A stretch of 64,000 nt of DNA from Diplosphaera chodatii (Eukaryota > Chlorophyta > Trebouxiophyceae > Prasiolales > Stichococcaceae), in the NCBI GenBank assembly GCA_032358165.1, contig JAALGY010000020.1, positions 1,736,001 to 1,800,000 on the forward strand. The letters run 5' to 3'. The position numbers were made by a program, and so were the translations under genes. The notes beneath the pieces are model-generated. The model was not told the origin of the DNA and ran no database searches. It saw only the letters and a list, made by a program, of their open reading frames with translations. Below are positions 1 through 13,400 of the stretch, in pieces. Position 1 is the first letter of the stretch. Each line of letters starts with the position of its first letter.

Positions 1-82
1 TCGGCACTGCTGCCTGTTGCGGCTGCATGCAGCGTACCCTGTCGGATGTTTGCAGCGTAAACTTCTTCTTCACACACCGCAG

Positions 83-1851
83 GTACCCGCTGGACATGGT
101 GAGAGGGCGGCTCACCATCCAGGCAGGCAAGGGCGACCACTACCGCGGCATCGCGCACGCCACCAGCTCCATCATCCGGGAGGTAAGTCAGGCTCGCCTG
201 TACATGAAGCTGGGCCACCATTGGGTGGTGACAGCCATATCGCATCAAGAGGACCAGCTCACTTATCGCTTGATTCGTCACGCCCCACCGCACTCATGCA
301 GCTGTTCATCAACGATCATGGCACGGTAGCGTGCTTGACGCCAACACTTGACTCTGCTTGATTGCTCGGAGCATATGCTGAACGCAGCGTCCGTCAACCT
401 GCAGGAGGGTCTGCTTGCACTGTGGAGGGGGTGGCTGCCCAGCGTCATTGGCGTCATCCCCTATGTGGGATTGAACTTCGCAGTGTACGAGACGTCAAAG
501 GACATGATCTTGAAGCACTATGGTGCGGCAAACATCATCAGCTATGTGATGCACCAACGCATCAGCAGCGCTGCTTCGGCCCGGGGCTCCCACGTCACGA
601 GTTGCCACCCTGATGAATAAGAGTGGCTGCTGTGCTTGCAGAGCTGACGGATGAGCGGGACCTGAGCATTGTGACGAGGCTGGGGTGCGGCGCCTTTGCC
701 GGCACCTTTGGACAGACAGTGGCGTACCCGCTAGACGTTGTGCGGCGGCGCCTGCAGGTGAACGATGTGCGGTGCAGCACATGCAAGCAGTTGGGCAGCT
801 GCGCCAGTGTTGTTGCCGCACACGCAACAGGGCGCCAGCTGTATGCGCTTAGGTTGACCTTCTTTTGCTCCGCGCTTGCTGCGGCGACACGCTTGCGCAC
901 GCCTGGGAGAGCAGCAGGCTGCAGCTCACTATTTGCAGAGAGGCTGGCAACATCGCGCCAAGGGCCACAACCTGCACCCTGCCCGCTAACATGGTTGACT
1001 GTGGTGCGGTGCAGGTGTCGGGGTGGGCGGGCGCGTCGTCGCTGCACGCCGGCGAGGGCGGCACCTCCATCCGGTACAAGGGCATGGTGGACTGCTTCGT
1101 GCGCACCTGGCAGGAGGAGGGCTATCGCGCCTTCTTCAAGGTGGAGCGTCCTGAATCACAGTATCCAGCCAACCATATGACCTACCAACCAGGCGTAGCC
1201 TGTGATTACCGCCGCATGCCAGCCCCTCGGCAGTCGGTGCATCGAGTGATGCGTACCAGCACAAAGGGCATGTCAGGGGGCCGCCTCACATCGTCCGGTG
1301 CAATCTGGCCACATGCTGCTGGGGTTGCCGTCACAAATGTGCAACCAGCTCGAGGTTTTCCAGTGCTCGGTCTTGGCAGGGCAGGCTGCCGTCCTGCAAA
1401 TAATTCTCTTCCTGCAGCTGCCCCTCCTGTCACAGCAGCATCAGGCTGCAGGCCTCCCTGCGGCGAGGGCTGCGCCTCTGAAACTGTTCTGTTTGTGGCC
1501 TGGTGACGAAAACGATAGCGCAATACCCGACCTAGTCAGTGCCTCCTGCCGGCATGTGCAGCGTGCTTGCACGCACGCAGTGCTGGTGCAGGTGCTTGAA
1601 TGACGTCAAATCTATCCACTGAAGGCCTAATTGCGAAATAGCAACTGCTGAAGTGTTTTGTTATATGTGAAATGCACGGCAGCAGCTTAGCCGCTCTTGT
1701 AAGGTGTCATGGGCAACCTAACAGATTTGTTCTGTGTCCACAGGGGCTGTGGCCCAACTACATCAAGGTGGTGCCCTCCATTGCGCTGGCCTTCACCACT
1801 TACGAGCTGCTGAAGGAGATGATGGGTGTGCAGCTGCGCATCAGCTCGTGA
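83..1851 (+). CDS. ADNT1: Mitochondrial adenine nucleotide carrier, ADNT1-like (5' end outside window)
   Basis: Mitochondrial carrier family protein of the inner membrane; the closest plant relatives (ADNT1) exchange ATP and AMP. Exons in view are 83-182, 405-522, 642-757, 1015-1140 and 1744-1851 (stop TGA). Two carrier signatures are readable, YPLDMVRGR in the first exon and YPLDVVRRR in the third, each opening a repeat of about 100 residues with paired membrane helices. The second exon carries WRGWLPSVIGVIPYVGLNF, typical of repeat two, and the last ends ELLKEMMGVQLRIS, which closely resembles the C-terminus of plant ADNT1. The first repeat lies left of the window. Junction phases agree throughout. 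The subclass (ADNT1 rather than a CoA or Brittle-1 type carrier) rests on the C-terminal match and is likely but not proven. Confidence 0.85.
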
Positions 1852-2471
1852 CGGCCAGGCGGCGGGCCCAGATACTGTGGGGTGGCAACTGCTTGCGAAG
1901 TGTTTCGCTGACAAACGGGTTCAGCTTGAGGCAGCGGTGCAGCAATGGCAATGGCAGCACCGGCAAGCTCTGTGTCGTATGCTGGCTTGGTCCAGAGAAG
2001 CACCTCGAAACATGGTACTATCGCTCCCACACTCGAGCAGTATGGCCGATTCAAACAGATGATGGCCTGCATGCCTGATCATACAGTGCAGCCGACTGCA
2101 TGTTCGATCGTCACATGCTTCTTGCGCACTTGCAGCAGTTTCATGCTCTCGGTCTCGTCAAAGCTACTACTGCTCATGTGCCAAAAGTATCCCATTGCAC
2201 AGGCAATGCTCATGCATTTGCCTGCAACTCCTTGCGGTGGTGCCTGCATCCGAATCTCATTGCACACCACAGCTGGTTCCTGAAACGTTGACTGAAATCT
2301 GCATTGCTGCGAAGGTAGATCTGAAGATAGATTTGTGTTTCACAGAAGGCATGATGGTGTGCCTATACGGACCCCTGATATAGCGCAAACGGATCTGAGT
2401 GACATGAGCTGCATAATTGCTGAATATAGCATACGGTAGTACCAAATAGCACCGGGTTGTGGCCACGTACG
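1852..2471. other. Tail-to-tail intergenic region
   Basis: This stretch lies between the carrier gene (+) and the unrecognised gene (-). It should hold both 3' untranslated regions. I see no convincing coding exon; the short open frames on either strand lack splice support and family likeness. Confidence 0.5.
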
Positions 2472-5160
2472 TCAGTACAGATCGAAGTGTGCGCGATCAC
2501 GGAATCGCCGCGCCACGGTCTCATACATTCGCAGCAGCTCCGGCGCGTCACGGAACAGCGGCTGGTACGCCTCAATGCCGCTCAGCAGCTCCTCGCGCTT
2601 CACTGCCTGCATACACGAGCTGGCTATGAGGACTGAGCGGGGGCTGACATGCCCAGCCAACAATCGGTGGCCCGGAAGCACTAGCGCACAAACACCCCTG
2701 CCTACCAGCACGCCTGTCGCTGATGTAACCTCCACGGCTTGAGCTGCACAAGCCCCGAGGGTCGGCCCCGGAAGATCACAGCCAGGGTGTCGATCATTCG
2801 CATGAAAGCCTGCGGCCACGCTCACCGGGGCGAGGCGGTGGGGGCGGCCGTGGGGGGCATGCGGGGTGGTGGTCCAGGGCGGCGCCGGCTTCTGCGGCGG
2901 GTGCACCACCGGCTGCGGGTAGTTCTGCACCACTATCAGGTCCTTGGCCCCGATCTGGTCCAGCACGTAGTTGTCCTGCAGGGGCACCGGCGTGCACCCA
3001 TCAGCCGCGGCGGCTGGCAGGCATGCAGTAGGCACGGCGATAGCGTCTTCGGCAACCTGCAGCCAGCCCTCAGCTGCTCACATGTGGGCACGCAAGGGAC
3101 GTCGGTTGCCGGGCTCACCATTGTGGACAGGTAGTGGGAGGTCATGAACACGAACACGGTGTCGAACTTGTGGCGCTTCTTCTTCAGGCTGTCCACGACA
3201 AAGCGCCCGCGCTTGTAGAACTGCTTGATCGCCTGCCGGATTTTCTGTGGACAGCAACTCGCAGCGTGAACCATGTTGCTGTTGGCCACTGCTGAGGGAA
3301 GAGTGGATGGCGCAAATTGTGTCAGCTTGAAACGCTGAGAGTCGGCCGCTGGACGAAGTGTACACGTTAAGGGTGGGATCAGTCGCACCCCCTGTGTGCG
3401 GATGTCGCGCCCTGCCTGGGTGGTGATATAGAAGAGCACCGGCGCGCCGCTGCCGGGGGCTCCAGGCGTGCCATCGGCCTGCGCAGGCCGGCAGCACGCG
3501 CCTGGGCAATCCAGACGGATGTGCTGCATGGCATAGTGGACGCCCGCAGCGCTGATGGGCATCCGAGCCTGGTGTCGGGCAACGCCGGTCTGCTGGCTGC
3601 CCACAGCCAAACAAGAAGTCACACTGGTCGCCAGCTGCCCTGGGGTGTGCACAGGGGTGCCCAGGCGGTGGTGCTGCAGGGGTGGCAGTGGCGCCGCACC
3701 TGACGGCCGGGCGCCCAGCGGCGGGCGATGCGCAGGGTGGCGCGAGCACGCCGCAGGCACGCCTCCTTGTCCATGCCCTTGCACATGGACGCCCACCCCG
3801 GGTCCAGCAGCGGCGCCTGCATTCCGTGCGTCACACCACTGTTGGGGTGCTTGCGCAAGCGGCGCTGGCACTGCATTGCAGGACTCCAACTCCGGCAACT
3901 GACAGCCTATGGCTGAGGGTCGGGGATTCGTGATGCTTGCCAAGGACGGCAGGCATGTTAGCTTGTTCATGGCAGCCAGGTAGTACATCGTTGGTGTCAG
4001 CCCAGCAGCAGTGCATGAGGTGAAATCCTTGCAATGTGGGGTGTCGACATTGACGCCCGAAGACCTGCAGCAGGGGCGCGTCGGCGTTGTAGGGCGCCAG
4101 CGGGTCTACAGCGGCCAGGCCGGGGCCGCGGCCCCATTCCACCGGCAGCGTGGGCGCGTTGCGACCGGCGTCCGGGTTGAAGAAGAAGCTCTCGCGGTGC
4201 CGCGTCGGCCGCAGGATCGGCTGCCAGTCACGTGCCAGCCTGAGGCGCTGCACCTCCACCTGTAACAACAACCTATTGTTCTGAACAGTTGTCAGGTTGG
4301 GCTTTGGTAGTTGACCAACCTATTAAGCAAAGGGTCGGCGGTGCTTGGCACATGCAGCATGGCTCACGAGTAGTGCCCGTACGTCAGGGTTCATAGGCAG
4401 TCACATCGCAGAAATGCCCGATGGGACCATCCTCATTTATGGTGCGTCTTGTTGTACGTCTCCAGCACATGCCCCACCATGCACCTTTCGACCAAGAAGG
4501 TGCTGCGGGCCAACTGCGCCAGGGTACAGCTGCTTGATGGTGGTGATCACCGTCTGCGGCTCGGCTGCCCCGGCTCCCGCTTCAGCCTGACAGACAACAA
4601 GATTGTCGAGTGCTCCCACACTGGGTGAGAGGTTTGTGTTATAATTTCACTATTGTTGGTTTAAGGCCAAGGCAAGGCCAAGGCAAGATCCGGAGGTGCC
4701 TGCGCTGCCTCAGCTGCCTCTGTCAGGAGGGCCTCTGTACGAAGCCGCTCTGTTGCTGCAACTGCGTCGATGATAGACGGCCCGGCAGGCAGCTCACTCC
4801 ACCTGAGCAGGTGCAAATTGCAAGTGGCGGTTGACGAACACGAGTTTGCACACGAAAGAAGCGGATAGCTGTTGCAACCGGCACAGTACCTCAGCCATGT
4901 GGTATCATTGACAGGCATGTGCCCACCACTGCGGCATGAGCATGTGCCACCCATCCAGCAAAGAGCTGCTGGGCGGGCTGGGCAGCTGGGGCTGTGGCAG
5001 TGGCTGGCCATCACTGGTCACTTGCGGTGGGCACAGCCGTGCAGCCGCCTGCGACAGGACGAATGGCGGCAGCAGCGCCGGCTGCGGCTGCTGACCCCTT
5101 TGCGACGTCGCGTCGGCTGATGCGCTGCCGTCAGCGTCCGCTTCCCTGCCTGCTGTACGT
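2472..5160 (-). CDS. Unrecognised multi-exon protein, C-terminal part well modelled
   Basis: I do not recognise this protein. The last four exons join in phase: 3244-3119, 2975-2910, 2809-2750 and 2606-2472 (stop TGA). They encode about 108 residues with stretches such as KIRQAIKQFYKRGRFVVDSL, DNYVLDQIGAKDLIVVQNY and LLSGIEAYQPLFRDAPELL, ending RDRAHFDLY. The pattern of basic amphipathic helices and ordered hydrophobics looks like a folded eukaryotic protein, not a chance frame. Further upstream, likely exons include one near 4250-4070 with ESFFFNPDAGRNAPTLPVEW, one near 3830-3720 with MCKGMDKEACLRRARATLRI, one near 3480-3400 with GAPVLFYITTQAGRDIRTQ, and one near 4810-4680 with HLLRWSELPAGPSIIDAVAA. 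Their borders are unresolved. It may be one gene with the exons at 5590-6448. Confidence 0.5.
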
Positions 5161-5589
5161 TGCTGCCACAACTTCCGGCTGAGCCGCTGCGCACAGGAGC
5201 CGCCGAATTGCACACCGTGACTGCATTGTTCTGTCCGGCAGCATCCGTACCCACCAGAACAATAGACAGTACAACCAAGGCTCTTGTGCTGCCGTGCTAC
5301 ATCTGCAACATGTGTGTTACATATGTTGCTGCTGCTGCACCTGCTCTGAGGACTCTGTTGGCGCGCTGCCTGGCTGTCTTGCTGCTGGAGGTGCTGGAGG
5401 TAGGACTGCTGGCTTCACCGTCGGCGGGATATCACGCCCACTGAGCTGGCCTAGCAGAATTCTTGCCAGCGCCGCAGTTCCCCCTGCCTGTCAGGATGAT
5501 TGAACAGTGCCCGCTCTTGCAGGTCCATAGCCACATGCTGTCAAAGGGTGGCAGAAGGCACGCTGTTCAAGGCATGGCGAGACATCCAC

Positions 5590-6448
5590 CTGCTGCACGA
5601 GCTTCTCAACGATGGACTTAGACGCCAGCAGTTCACGCCACTGCAGCATACAAAGATCTGGCATGAGGGCAATCTTGTGATCACGTAAAGCACTAATAAG
5701 TGCCACCCGTAGGAAGGTATAAATCGTCCCCAAGATACCGGCAGCATGCACGCTTTGCACACAGGAAGAAACTGGCAGGCGGTGGTGCAGCGTTGCCAAT
5801 GACATGGTAAGCTGCCTGCTCGCCTCGGTCTCCACAGTAGCTGCGCACAGTGCCGCATCTGCATTCTTCCAGCGCCATCTGTCTGCCGCCTCTCGTGATG
5901 CTGTGGCCTCCACCAGCATGTCCAGCATCTGCTGGTCGCCGCCAGTTGCCTGTAGCGACACGTGCAGGTATGCATGTGTGTCGCGATCTAGCGTTGGCCG
6001 CATCCTGCTGCTGAACCATGTACATCAGGATCGCTATAGCCAAATGTTGCCGATAACACACTTCTTGCGGACACAGTGGCATCCCCAGTTGCTCTGCATC
6101 ATGTAGGGATGACATCGCTCACCTGCAGCAGGCCCTGGTACTCAGGAGACGCCAGCAGGCTCAGCAAGCGCGGCTTCTCTGCTGCTGAGAAGCCACGGTT
6201 AGGCCACAGCGTTGCCAGCAGCGCTGCTTCCACTGCAGCCCGCCGCGGATCCCTTGCAAGCGCCTGCAATGTCAGGAATGTCGCTGCTGAGGACCAGCCG
6301 ATGAGGCAGCATTGCTGGCATTTGATTTCTGCCCGCACATCTGCTCATGTTGTGGTCGACACTACCTTGGCGTGCCGCTCTTCCTCGCTAAGACTGTGGT
6401 CAGTGGCGTCGCCGTCGTCCTCATCCTCTGAACCTGACTCGTCCCATG
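5590..6448 (-). CDS. Unrecognised helical protein, four phased exons (possibly 5' part of the preceding gene)
   Basis: Exons 6448-6366, 6263-6123, 5949-5761 and 5640-5590 join in one frame. The first encodes an acidic stretch with ESGSEDEDDGDATDHSLSEE. The next two are alanine- and leucine-rich helices (for example AAVEAALLATLWPNRGF and QQMLDMLVEATASREAADRW), suggestive of an alpha-helical repeat or scaffold protein. The fourth has WRELLASKSIVEKLVQQ. A further 5' exon may lie near 6780-6714 (LNPAGSEQGLWGNSTTATS). I cannot name the family. Orientation and spacing allow it to be the N-terminal half of the gene ending at 2472, but no exon bridging 5590 to 5160 was secured, so I list it separately. 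Confidence 0.45.
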
Positions 6449-7414
6449 CTGCATCAGCAGGGTGACGCAGATTTGCATCGTGGCATTGTCGTCAAAGACC
6501 GCAGGTTGCAAAGCTCAGGACTGCTTCACACCTGCGCTCGCAGCCTCGGTCTGTATTTGTCGGCACATCGACCAGCGTACAGCTGCTTGTTGCTGTGAGT
6601 TCTGGCCAGCATGCCCGCCTGCATGCATTGGATGCGCCACCCCCATCAGTGCGATCGCTGTATATCCCAACATATATTTAACAGCAAGCGATGAAGTCAA
6701 ATTGGAGGCCTACCGTGATGAAGTTGCTGTGGTGGAGTTGCCCCAGAGTCCCTGCTCTGATCCGGCAGGGTTAAGCTCGACAGCCTGCAGCGCCGTACAC
6801 AAGGGGTCATCACAAGCTGTGGATATGCCCCTGCGTTGATAGCAAGCAATGCAGTTTGATCATGTCCGCTGCTGCATCGCCACCTGCGTGCAACGTGCAT
6901 GTCCGAGGGTCCTTCGGAGGCATGTAGCCAGGCCATCACATTTCTGGCAGCCAGCCGCCATGCTCGACTGCCATGCTGCATCGCCATCTATGCTGATCGA
7001 GAGTGAAGCAGGATTGCGTGCATTTGGTCCTTCACAGGCTCAGCGCGCCCCTGCACAGGGAAACAGCAGGGGCATGCATGCATGTATGCGCGCGAGAAAA
7101 CGAGTGTCAATTTGCACCAGGAGCAATCGGCAAATCGACTTTGGTCACTGTGAGTTGTGCGCACTTGCAATTCGTATAGGTAGCAACTTGGTCAACCGCA
7201 CCTCGCCGTGAACGGGCAACGCAAGTCCTCAGCTTGGTCTACCGTACATTGCACTGCGCGCCTGCACAGTCGCACAAGCTGCGGCCAGCGTCATAAGAGG
7301 CGCTGGATACGATGAAGTACGCAGTCTAATTGCGCATTATGGCTGCCTGCTGACCAGACACTGCCCCATAGTGAACTCAAGCTCGAGCACCCACAGCGGC
7401 GGCGCGGCGGCGCC
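6449..7414. promoter_or_regulatory. Divergent upstream region of the unrecognised gene and NAT10
   Basis: This segment separates a leftward gene from the rightward NAT10 start codon at 7415. It contains an AT-rich patch, catatatttaac near 6671-6682, which could act as a TATA-like element for the leftward gene. One small leftward exon near 6780-6714 is possible. Nothing else is identifiable. Confidence 0.3.
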
Positions 7415-10400
7415 ATGCGGAAGAAGGTGGACTCCCGCATCCGCACGCTCGTGGAGAACTGCGTGGCGCAGCGGCACCGGTCGCTGTTCGTCATCGTTGG
7501 TGACAAGGGGCGCGACCAGGTTGTCAACCTGCACTACATGCTGTCGAAGATCAGCGTGAAGGCGCGGCCGTCGGTGCTATGGTGCTACAAGAAGGAGCTA
7601 TACATCAGCAGGTGAGCAGCAAGGTGGCAGGAGTGACCAGGCAAGTCGTCGTTTGCTGCTGAGATGAAGCAAACATCCATCCGTCTGCAAGCGGTGCCTC
7701 GTTAAGCTGCACTGCATGCTGCAATGCCGGGCCTTGGCCCGCATGGTGCTGTTGGTGTGTTCAGCGCACATCCTGCCGCCCTGCAGTCACAAGCAGAAGC
7801 GCATGCGGCAGATCAAGAAACTTATGCAGCGCGGGCTGCTGGACCCTGAGAAGGAGGACCCCTTCTCGCTGTTTGTTGCCAGCACAAACATCCGCTACTG
7901 CTACTATCACGAGACGCACAAGATCCTCGGCCAGACATTCGGGATGTGTGTGCTGCAGGCAAGAGACCCGTGTCAGCTTCAGCACTGAGCTGTAGTTGCC
8001 ATCTGAAATGCACACTGGCTGTAGGGCTGGACCCCACCACAACCGTGTCCGCTATCACCTCTCCGCAGGCTGTGCACCATCCTCGACCGTCAGTCATTGC
8101 TTGCAGGACTTCGAAGCGTTGACACCGAACCTGCTGGCACGCACGATGGAGACAGTCGAGGGCGGCGGCATCGTTGTCCTGCTCCTCAGCAACCTGTCCT
8201 CGCTGCGGGACCTGTACACTGTGACGATGGACATGCACTCCCGACTGCGGACACCCGCACACGGCGAAGTCAAAGGTGAGGCATGCAGATGCCCATGTAT
8301 GCGCGGGCACCATCCGCAAATACCACATGGCCAGCCGACTGCACACGTCCATGCAAGTGCCTATCGCAGGAGCTTGCCTGCATTGCATGACTTCTCATTG
8401 AGGGCGACATGCACACACAATGCAGGCCGCTTCAACGAAAGGCTGGTGCTGTCATTGGCTACCAACCCAGCGTGCCTGCTCATGGATGATGAGCTCAACG
8501 TGCTTCCAACGTCCAGCCATGTGCGTGCACCGTACGATGGCACAACTGATGCTGGGGTCATGTAAGCTCCACAAGCAAGACTGGCAAGAGCAGGAGATCC
8601 TGTCGGCATCATGATATGTGCATGATGTATGCGCAGGTGCGGGACATCCGGCCATTGCCACGTGATGATGATGGGAAGATTGTGCTCAGTACTCCATCAA
8701 CACAGGCGGCAGCTGAGCTTGCGGACCTGGTCTCCAGCCTAGCCGACACACAGGTGACGACCATCATGCGCTTGCAGCCTAGTTAGGGTCTTACTTTGAC
8801 AGGATCCTGGCTTAGGCATTCGCAAGGCACTGATGTCTCAATGTTATCGCATATGACCACTCCTTCGTCAGCGTGTGACACTGGCACGGTGTTGGTCTGC
8901 TGCAGCCTGCGGGTGCCCTGGTGGGCAAGTGCAGGACGCTGGACCAGGCGCGGGCGGTGGTCACCTTTCTGGATGCCGCGTCTGAGAAGACGCTGCGCTC
9001 CACCGTGGCACTGACAGCTGCGAGGGGTCGTGGCAAGGTGTGATGCTGATAACACGAATTGCCTCAACTTCTTCGCGCGAATGGTGCACTGTGACCAGGG
9101 TATAGGGCGGCAACACCACCCGGCACGCACAGTATCCACGCCACAAAAACTGCCGCCAGCAACACTGTATCACCTCAGACGCTTTCCTCAATCATGCAGT
9201 CAGCTGCGCTCGGGCTGGCAATAGCGGGCGCGCTGGCCCTGGGGTACGCCAACATCTTTGTCACCGCGCCCTCGCCAGAGAACCTGCGCACGCTCTTCGA
9301 GTTTGCCTGCAAGGGCCTCGATGAGATGGAGTACAAGGTGTGAGATGCTGTAGCAAATGAGGCCCGCTAGCCTCCTACTTCACGGTTGTTGTATCCCCAT
9401 AACCGGGTTGCACGCTCATGCGACGCAGCTGCACTGCAAACGACGAGGTGATAACTCAAGTTTGAATGCTGCAGGAGCACTTAGACTACGACCTGGTTGA
9501 GTCGTCCAACCCGGCCTTTGCCAAGGCCATCGTGCGCATCAATGTGTTCCGCAACCACAGACAGGTGTCCCACTGCTGCTCTAACACTACCAAAGCCTGC
9601 AATGCCCGTGTGCAGCGTGTGAATACCACCATACTCTGCAAACCTTCGTCAGACTTTTTGCCAGTCACCAACGCTATCTATGGGAGGACCATCCAGACAG
9701 CTAAGTGTCGTCATCATACACCTGTCAAATGCTTGAGACAGCAGTCGGACCCCTAGGTCTTGCAGCATGAGGTTCAGATGGGACTCGCTGCTGTGCAGAC
9801 GGTGCAGTACATCCAGCCGCAGCACCATGCGCGCCTGAGCGCTGCAGAACTGCTGGTCATCGATGAGGCGGCGGCGATCCCGCTGCCGCTGGTCAAGGCG
9901 ATGCTGGGCCCCTACCTCGTCTTCCTGTGCTCCACCGTCAACGGCTACGAAGGTGGAGCGGGCCCAGCACCTCTGTCACCTGTCATGCGCAGTCACACTT
10001 CGACCTGCACGTCCAGCAAGGTCGGAGCCCCGGCCGCCTGGTTGACAGCAGTGACTTTGGACACACCGCCGCTTCCCACAGGCACACAGCAGACCCCCCT
10101 GGCCTGCACAGCGCCCAATGTTGCCGCCAATGACGCTTACAGGCACGGGGCGCAGCCTGTCGCTGAAGCTGCTGCAGCAGCTGCGGGAGGAGGGCGCCAG
10201 GCTGTCATCCGGGGGTGGTGACAACGCGGGCGCAGCGGGCGGCGGCCGCACCTTCCGCGAGATCGTGCTGCAGGAGCCCATTCGGTGCGCTCCCTAGCAG
10301 CCAAGCCCTCATGGCAACAAATGCGCGCTGCCCACAGTGGAGCTGGGCATGGGGTTGTTTGATGACCACATCATCACAACATCAAATCGTCGTTCCTGAT

Positions 10401-13400
10401 CAACTGGAGCGTGCCATGCCCTGACAGGTATGCAGCCGGCGACAAAGTAGAGCGGTGGCTGCACAGCCTGCTGTGCCTGGATGCCGCTGAGCACCTGCCG
10501 CCGCCGCCCGCAAGGCTGCCTGCTCCAGAAGAGTGCAACCTCTGGTATGTCGCCGGACGAACCGTATTGACACCCTTGCACAGAAGTCTCACATGCTCAT
10601 TGAGCGACTGCCTTCCACCTGCTTCCCCACTGGCACTCAGCCTTTTTACACCGCCACAATCAACTGCTGTGCCGCAGCAGCAGCATAGCTGCCAGCAGCA
10701 TTAAGCGGTGGAGCACAGGGCTGTGTAGCTAAAGCAGGGGTTGCTCTGCTTACATGTGCAATTTCGCTGTTGGGGCGATACGGACCCCCTGGCGCTCGTG
10801 CAGGTATGTGCAGCGCGACACGCTGTTCAGCGGGCACGCAGCGGCGGAGCGCATGCTGCAGGCGCTGATGTCGCTGTATGTCGCCAGCCACTACCGAAAC
10901 ACACCCAATGACTTGGCGATGCTGGCCGACGCGCCAGCGCACCACCTATTTGCGCTGCTGGGGCCTGTCGACGAGACGAAGGTGCGCTCATAGCCTTATT
11001 GCTGAAGCCGCGGCCCACAGGACACCCTGCATACCACCTCGGACATGCTTGGAACATGGTTGTCGCTCTTGCGCACCCCTGGTCATACTTACTTCGTGGA
11101 GTCCGGTGACGACGCATACTCAAGACTGCTGTTGCTTCCAGCCTCAGCTTCGGTCATCAGCGATGTAAATACTGCAATAGCACCACATGATGGGCGCGAG
11201 AATGATTTGGCCTGACCCGCACTATGCACTGAACTAAGCAGCGTTGGCTTGTGGTGCAGAATGCGCTCCCGGACGTGCTTGCGGTGGTGCAAGTAGCGCT
11301 CGAGGGCGCCATCAGCAGTGCGAATGCGCAGGCGGCGCTCGCCCGCGGCAACCTGCCGCAGGTGAGCACGCGCACATGTGGCGCCGCTGTTGCCAACTGC
11401 CAGCACCCAATTTCCACACGCGTCCACAGATGTGCAGCAGACAGCGTCATCCTGCTGAATGGCCAGGTTAGCACCGCGCTGCTGGTGCACCTGCAGGGCG
11501 ACCTCATACCCTGGACGGTGGGGCAGCAGTTCCAGGATGCGGACTTCCCGCGCCTGTCCGGCGCCCGCATCGTCCGCATCGCAGTGCACCCCGCCGTCAC
11601 GCGCGCAGGGTGAGCAGCCGAGCAACACCCAGCGCTGCGTTATGTTGCTGCAAGCAGGAAGTTTGGTTGCGCACACCCGGCATGAAGCAGCTTGGAGCCG
11701 GCACCTGGGATGTGCTGCGTGCCAGTGTGCCGCCTGTGAGGAGCGAGCCGGGTGCACAGTGTGTCAGCGGTGCTCGCTGTCGCTGCAGGTACGGCGGCAG
11801 GGCCCTGGAGCTCATACAGCGCTACTACGAGGGCGAGCTGGCAGACCTGGAGGCTGACGGGGCGTCCGACAGCGACCAGGAGGCCGACGAGCCCCAGACA
11901 GCGCCCACAGCCAACGGCAGCGCAGGTTGTCACCACGACGCTGGCACTGTCGGCGGGACGGCAGTCAGCTCTGTATATGCAATAGTGTCTGACGCTGTGC
12001 ATGCGTGCAATGGTCAGACGGTGCAGGCTGGTCTGACTGTCAAACAGATACCGCCTGGTGTTGTTGCAAGAGTTGTGCGCAGCAGCTGGTGCTGGTGCTG
12101 GTGCACGTAGGGTTCAACCCTAAACCCCGCCTGCAGGGGCCGGGCTGCAGGAGGAGGTGGTGCGCCCCAGGGCAGGACTGCCGCCACTGCTGCAGGTGCG
12201 CGCCAACCATCTTGTGCAAGCACCCTATGCATGTGTGCCCGTGGTGTGACGGCAGAGGACGCATGGTGGTCTGCAGGGTGATGGTGGCAGGACTCCAGGC
12301 TGCAGTACCAGCCCATGTTCATTCACTGATGTGTATCATGTGGTCCTCCTGACACATACGGATCCACTGCGACACTGCAGGCGGCGGGCGAGCGGCGGCC
12401 GGAGCCGCTGCAGTACCTGGGCGCCTCCTTCGGCCTCACGCAGCCGCTGCTCAACTTCTGGCGCCGCGGCGGCTACCAGCCCGTGTACCTGCGCCAGACT
12501 GCCTCCGATGTCACAGGTGCGGGGCAGCTGACTTTTGCGTGTGCCCTGCCGCCAATTGCAGGTGGCGCTACCAACAGCTCTGCCGATGCTGTAAGATCAC
12601 AGGGCTCTGCTGATGTCCCAGGATCATGTACAACCACTAAGAGCCAGCGGTTGCATTGGTGCTGAGGTTTGCAAAATCGCGCAGGCGAGCACACCTGCAT
12701 CGTGATCAGGCCGCTGGCAAGCGTGGAGGTGGAGGGCACCGCCTGGCTGCAGCCCTTCGTGGCGGACTTCCGCGTGCGGCTCATGGCGCTGCTGCCCTCC
12801 GCCTTCAAGTGCGATGCCAGTGTTGCCTACGCAAGTGATAGTGCCAGCCTGATGGTGCAACGGAAACCTGATGCGCCCATTTCTGGCTTGCCGCTGGACC
12901 AAAGTATGTGCCGCAGTTTTTGCAGTGCTGCGACCCCCTGCTTTATGTGGCAGTGCAGGACGAACACACTGTTGGCACATGCGTTCCGGCCAAGCAGCCT
13001 GCGTTCCAGCATGCGAGTGCCCAGCAATTTGGGTCGGTGAGTCTCACTGCCCACCATTGCATTACAGGCACTACTCGCCCGCGCTGGCGCTGACGCTGCT
13101 GGACCCGAAGCTGGACTTCAGCGAGGCGGAGACGTCAGCGGGCACGCAGTCCGGCACCGTGGTCGGCCGCGCCGACGGCAGCGGCACCTCGCCCCACGAC
13201 CTGCGCCGCCTGCAGGTGAGCTTCCTATCGATGCACACAAAGGGCTACTTTGCCGCCAGTCCTCTGGCAAGCACCTTGTACAAAAACAACATCGTTTGGT
13301 TTGTTTACGTTTGACATCACAAAGATTTGCCGTCGCCAGGCCTACGCCAACAGCCTGGTGGACCACCACCTGGTGCTGGACCTGCTGCCGGGGCTGGCCG

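Noticed and set aside
2750..2975. Joining exon 2975-2826 to 2809-2750 in the unrecognised gene
   Set aside because: It would leave a 16-nt intron, too short to splice; the donor at 2909 gives a normal 100-nt intron in the same phase.
2936..3988. 350-codon open frame on - read as one intronless gene
   Set aside because: Only parts of it match the phased exons of the unrecognised gene; the rest contains clear intron borders and shows no protein character.
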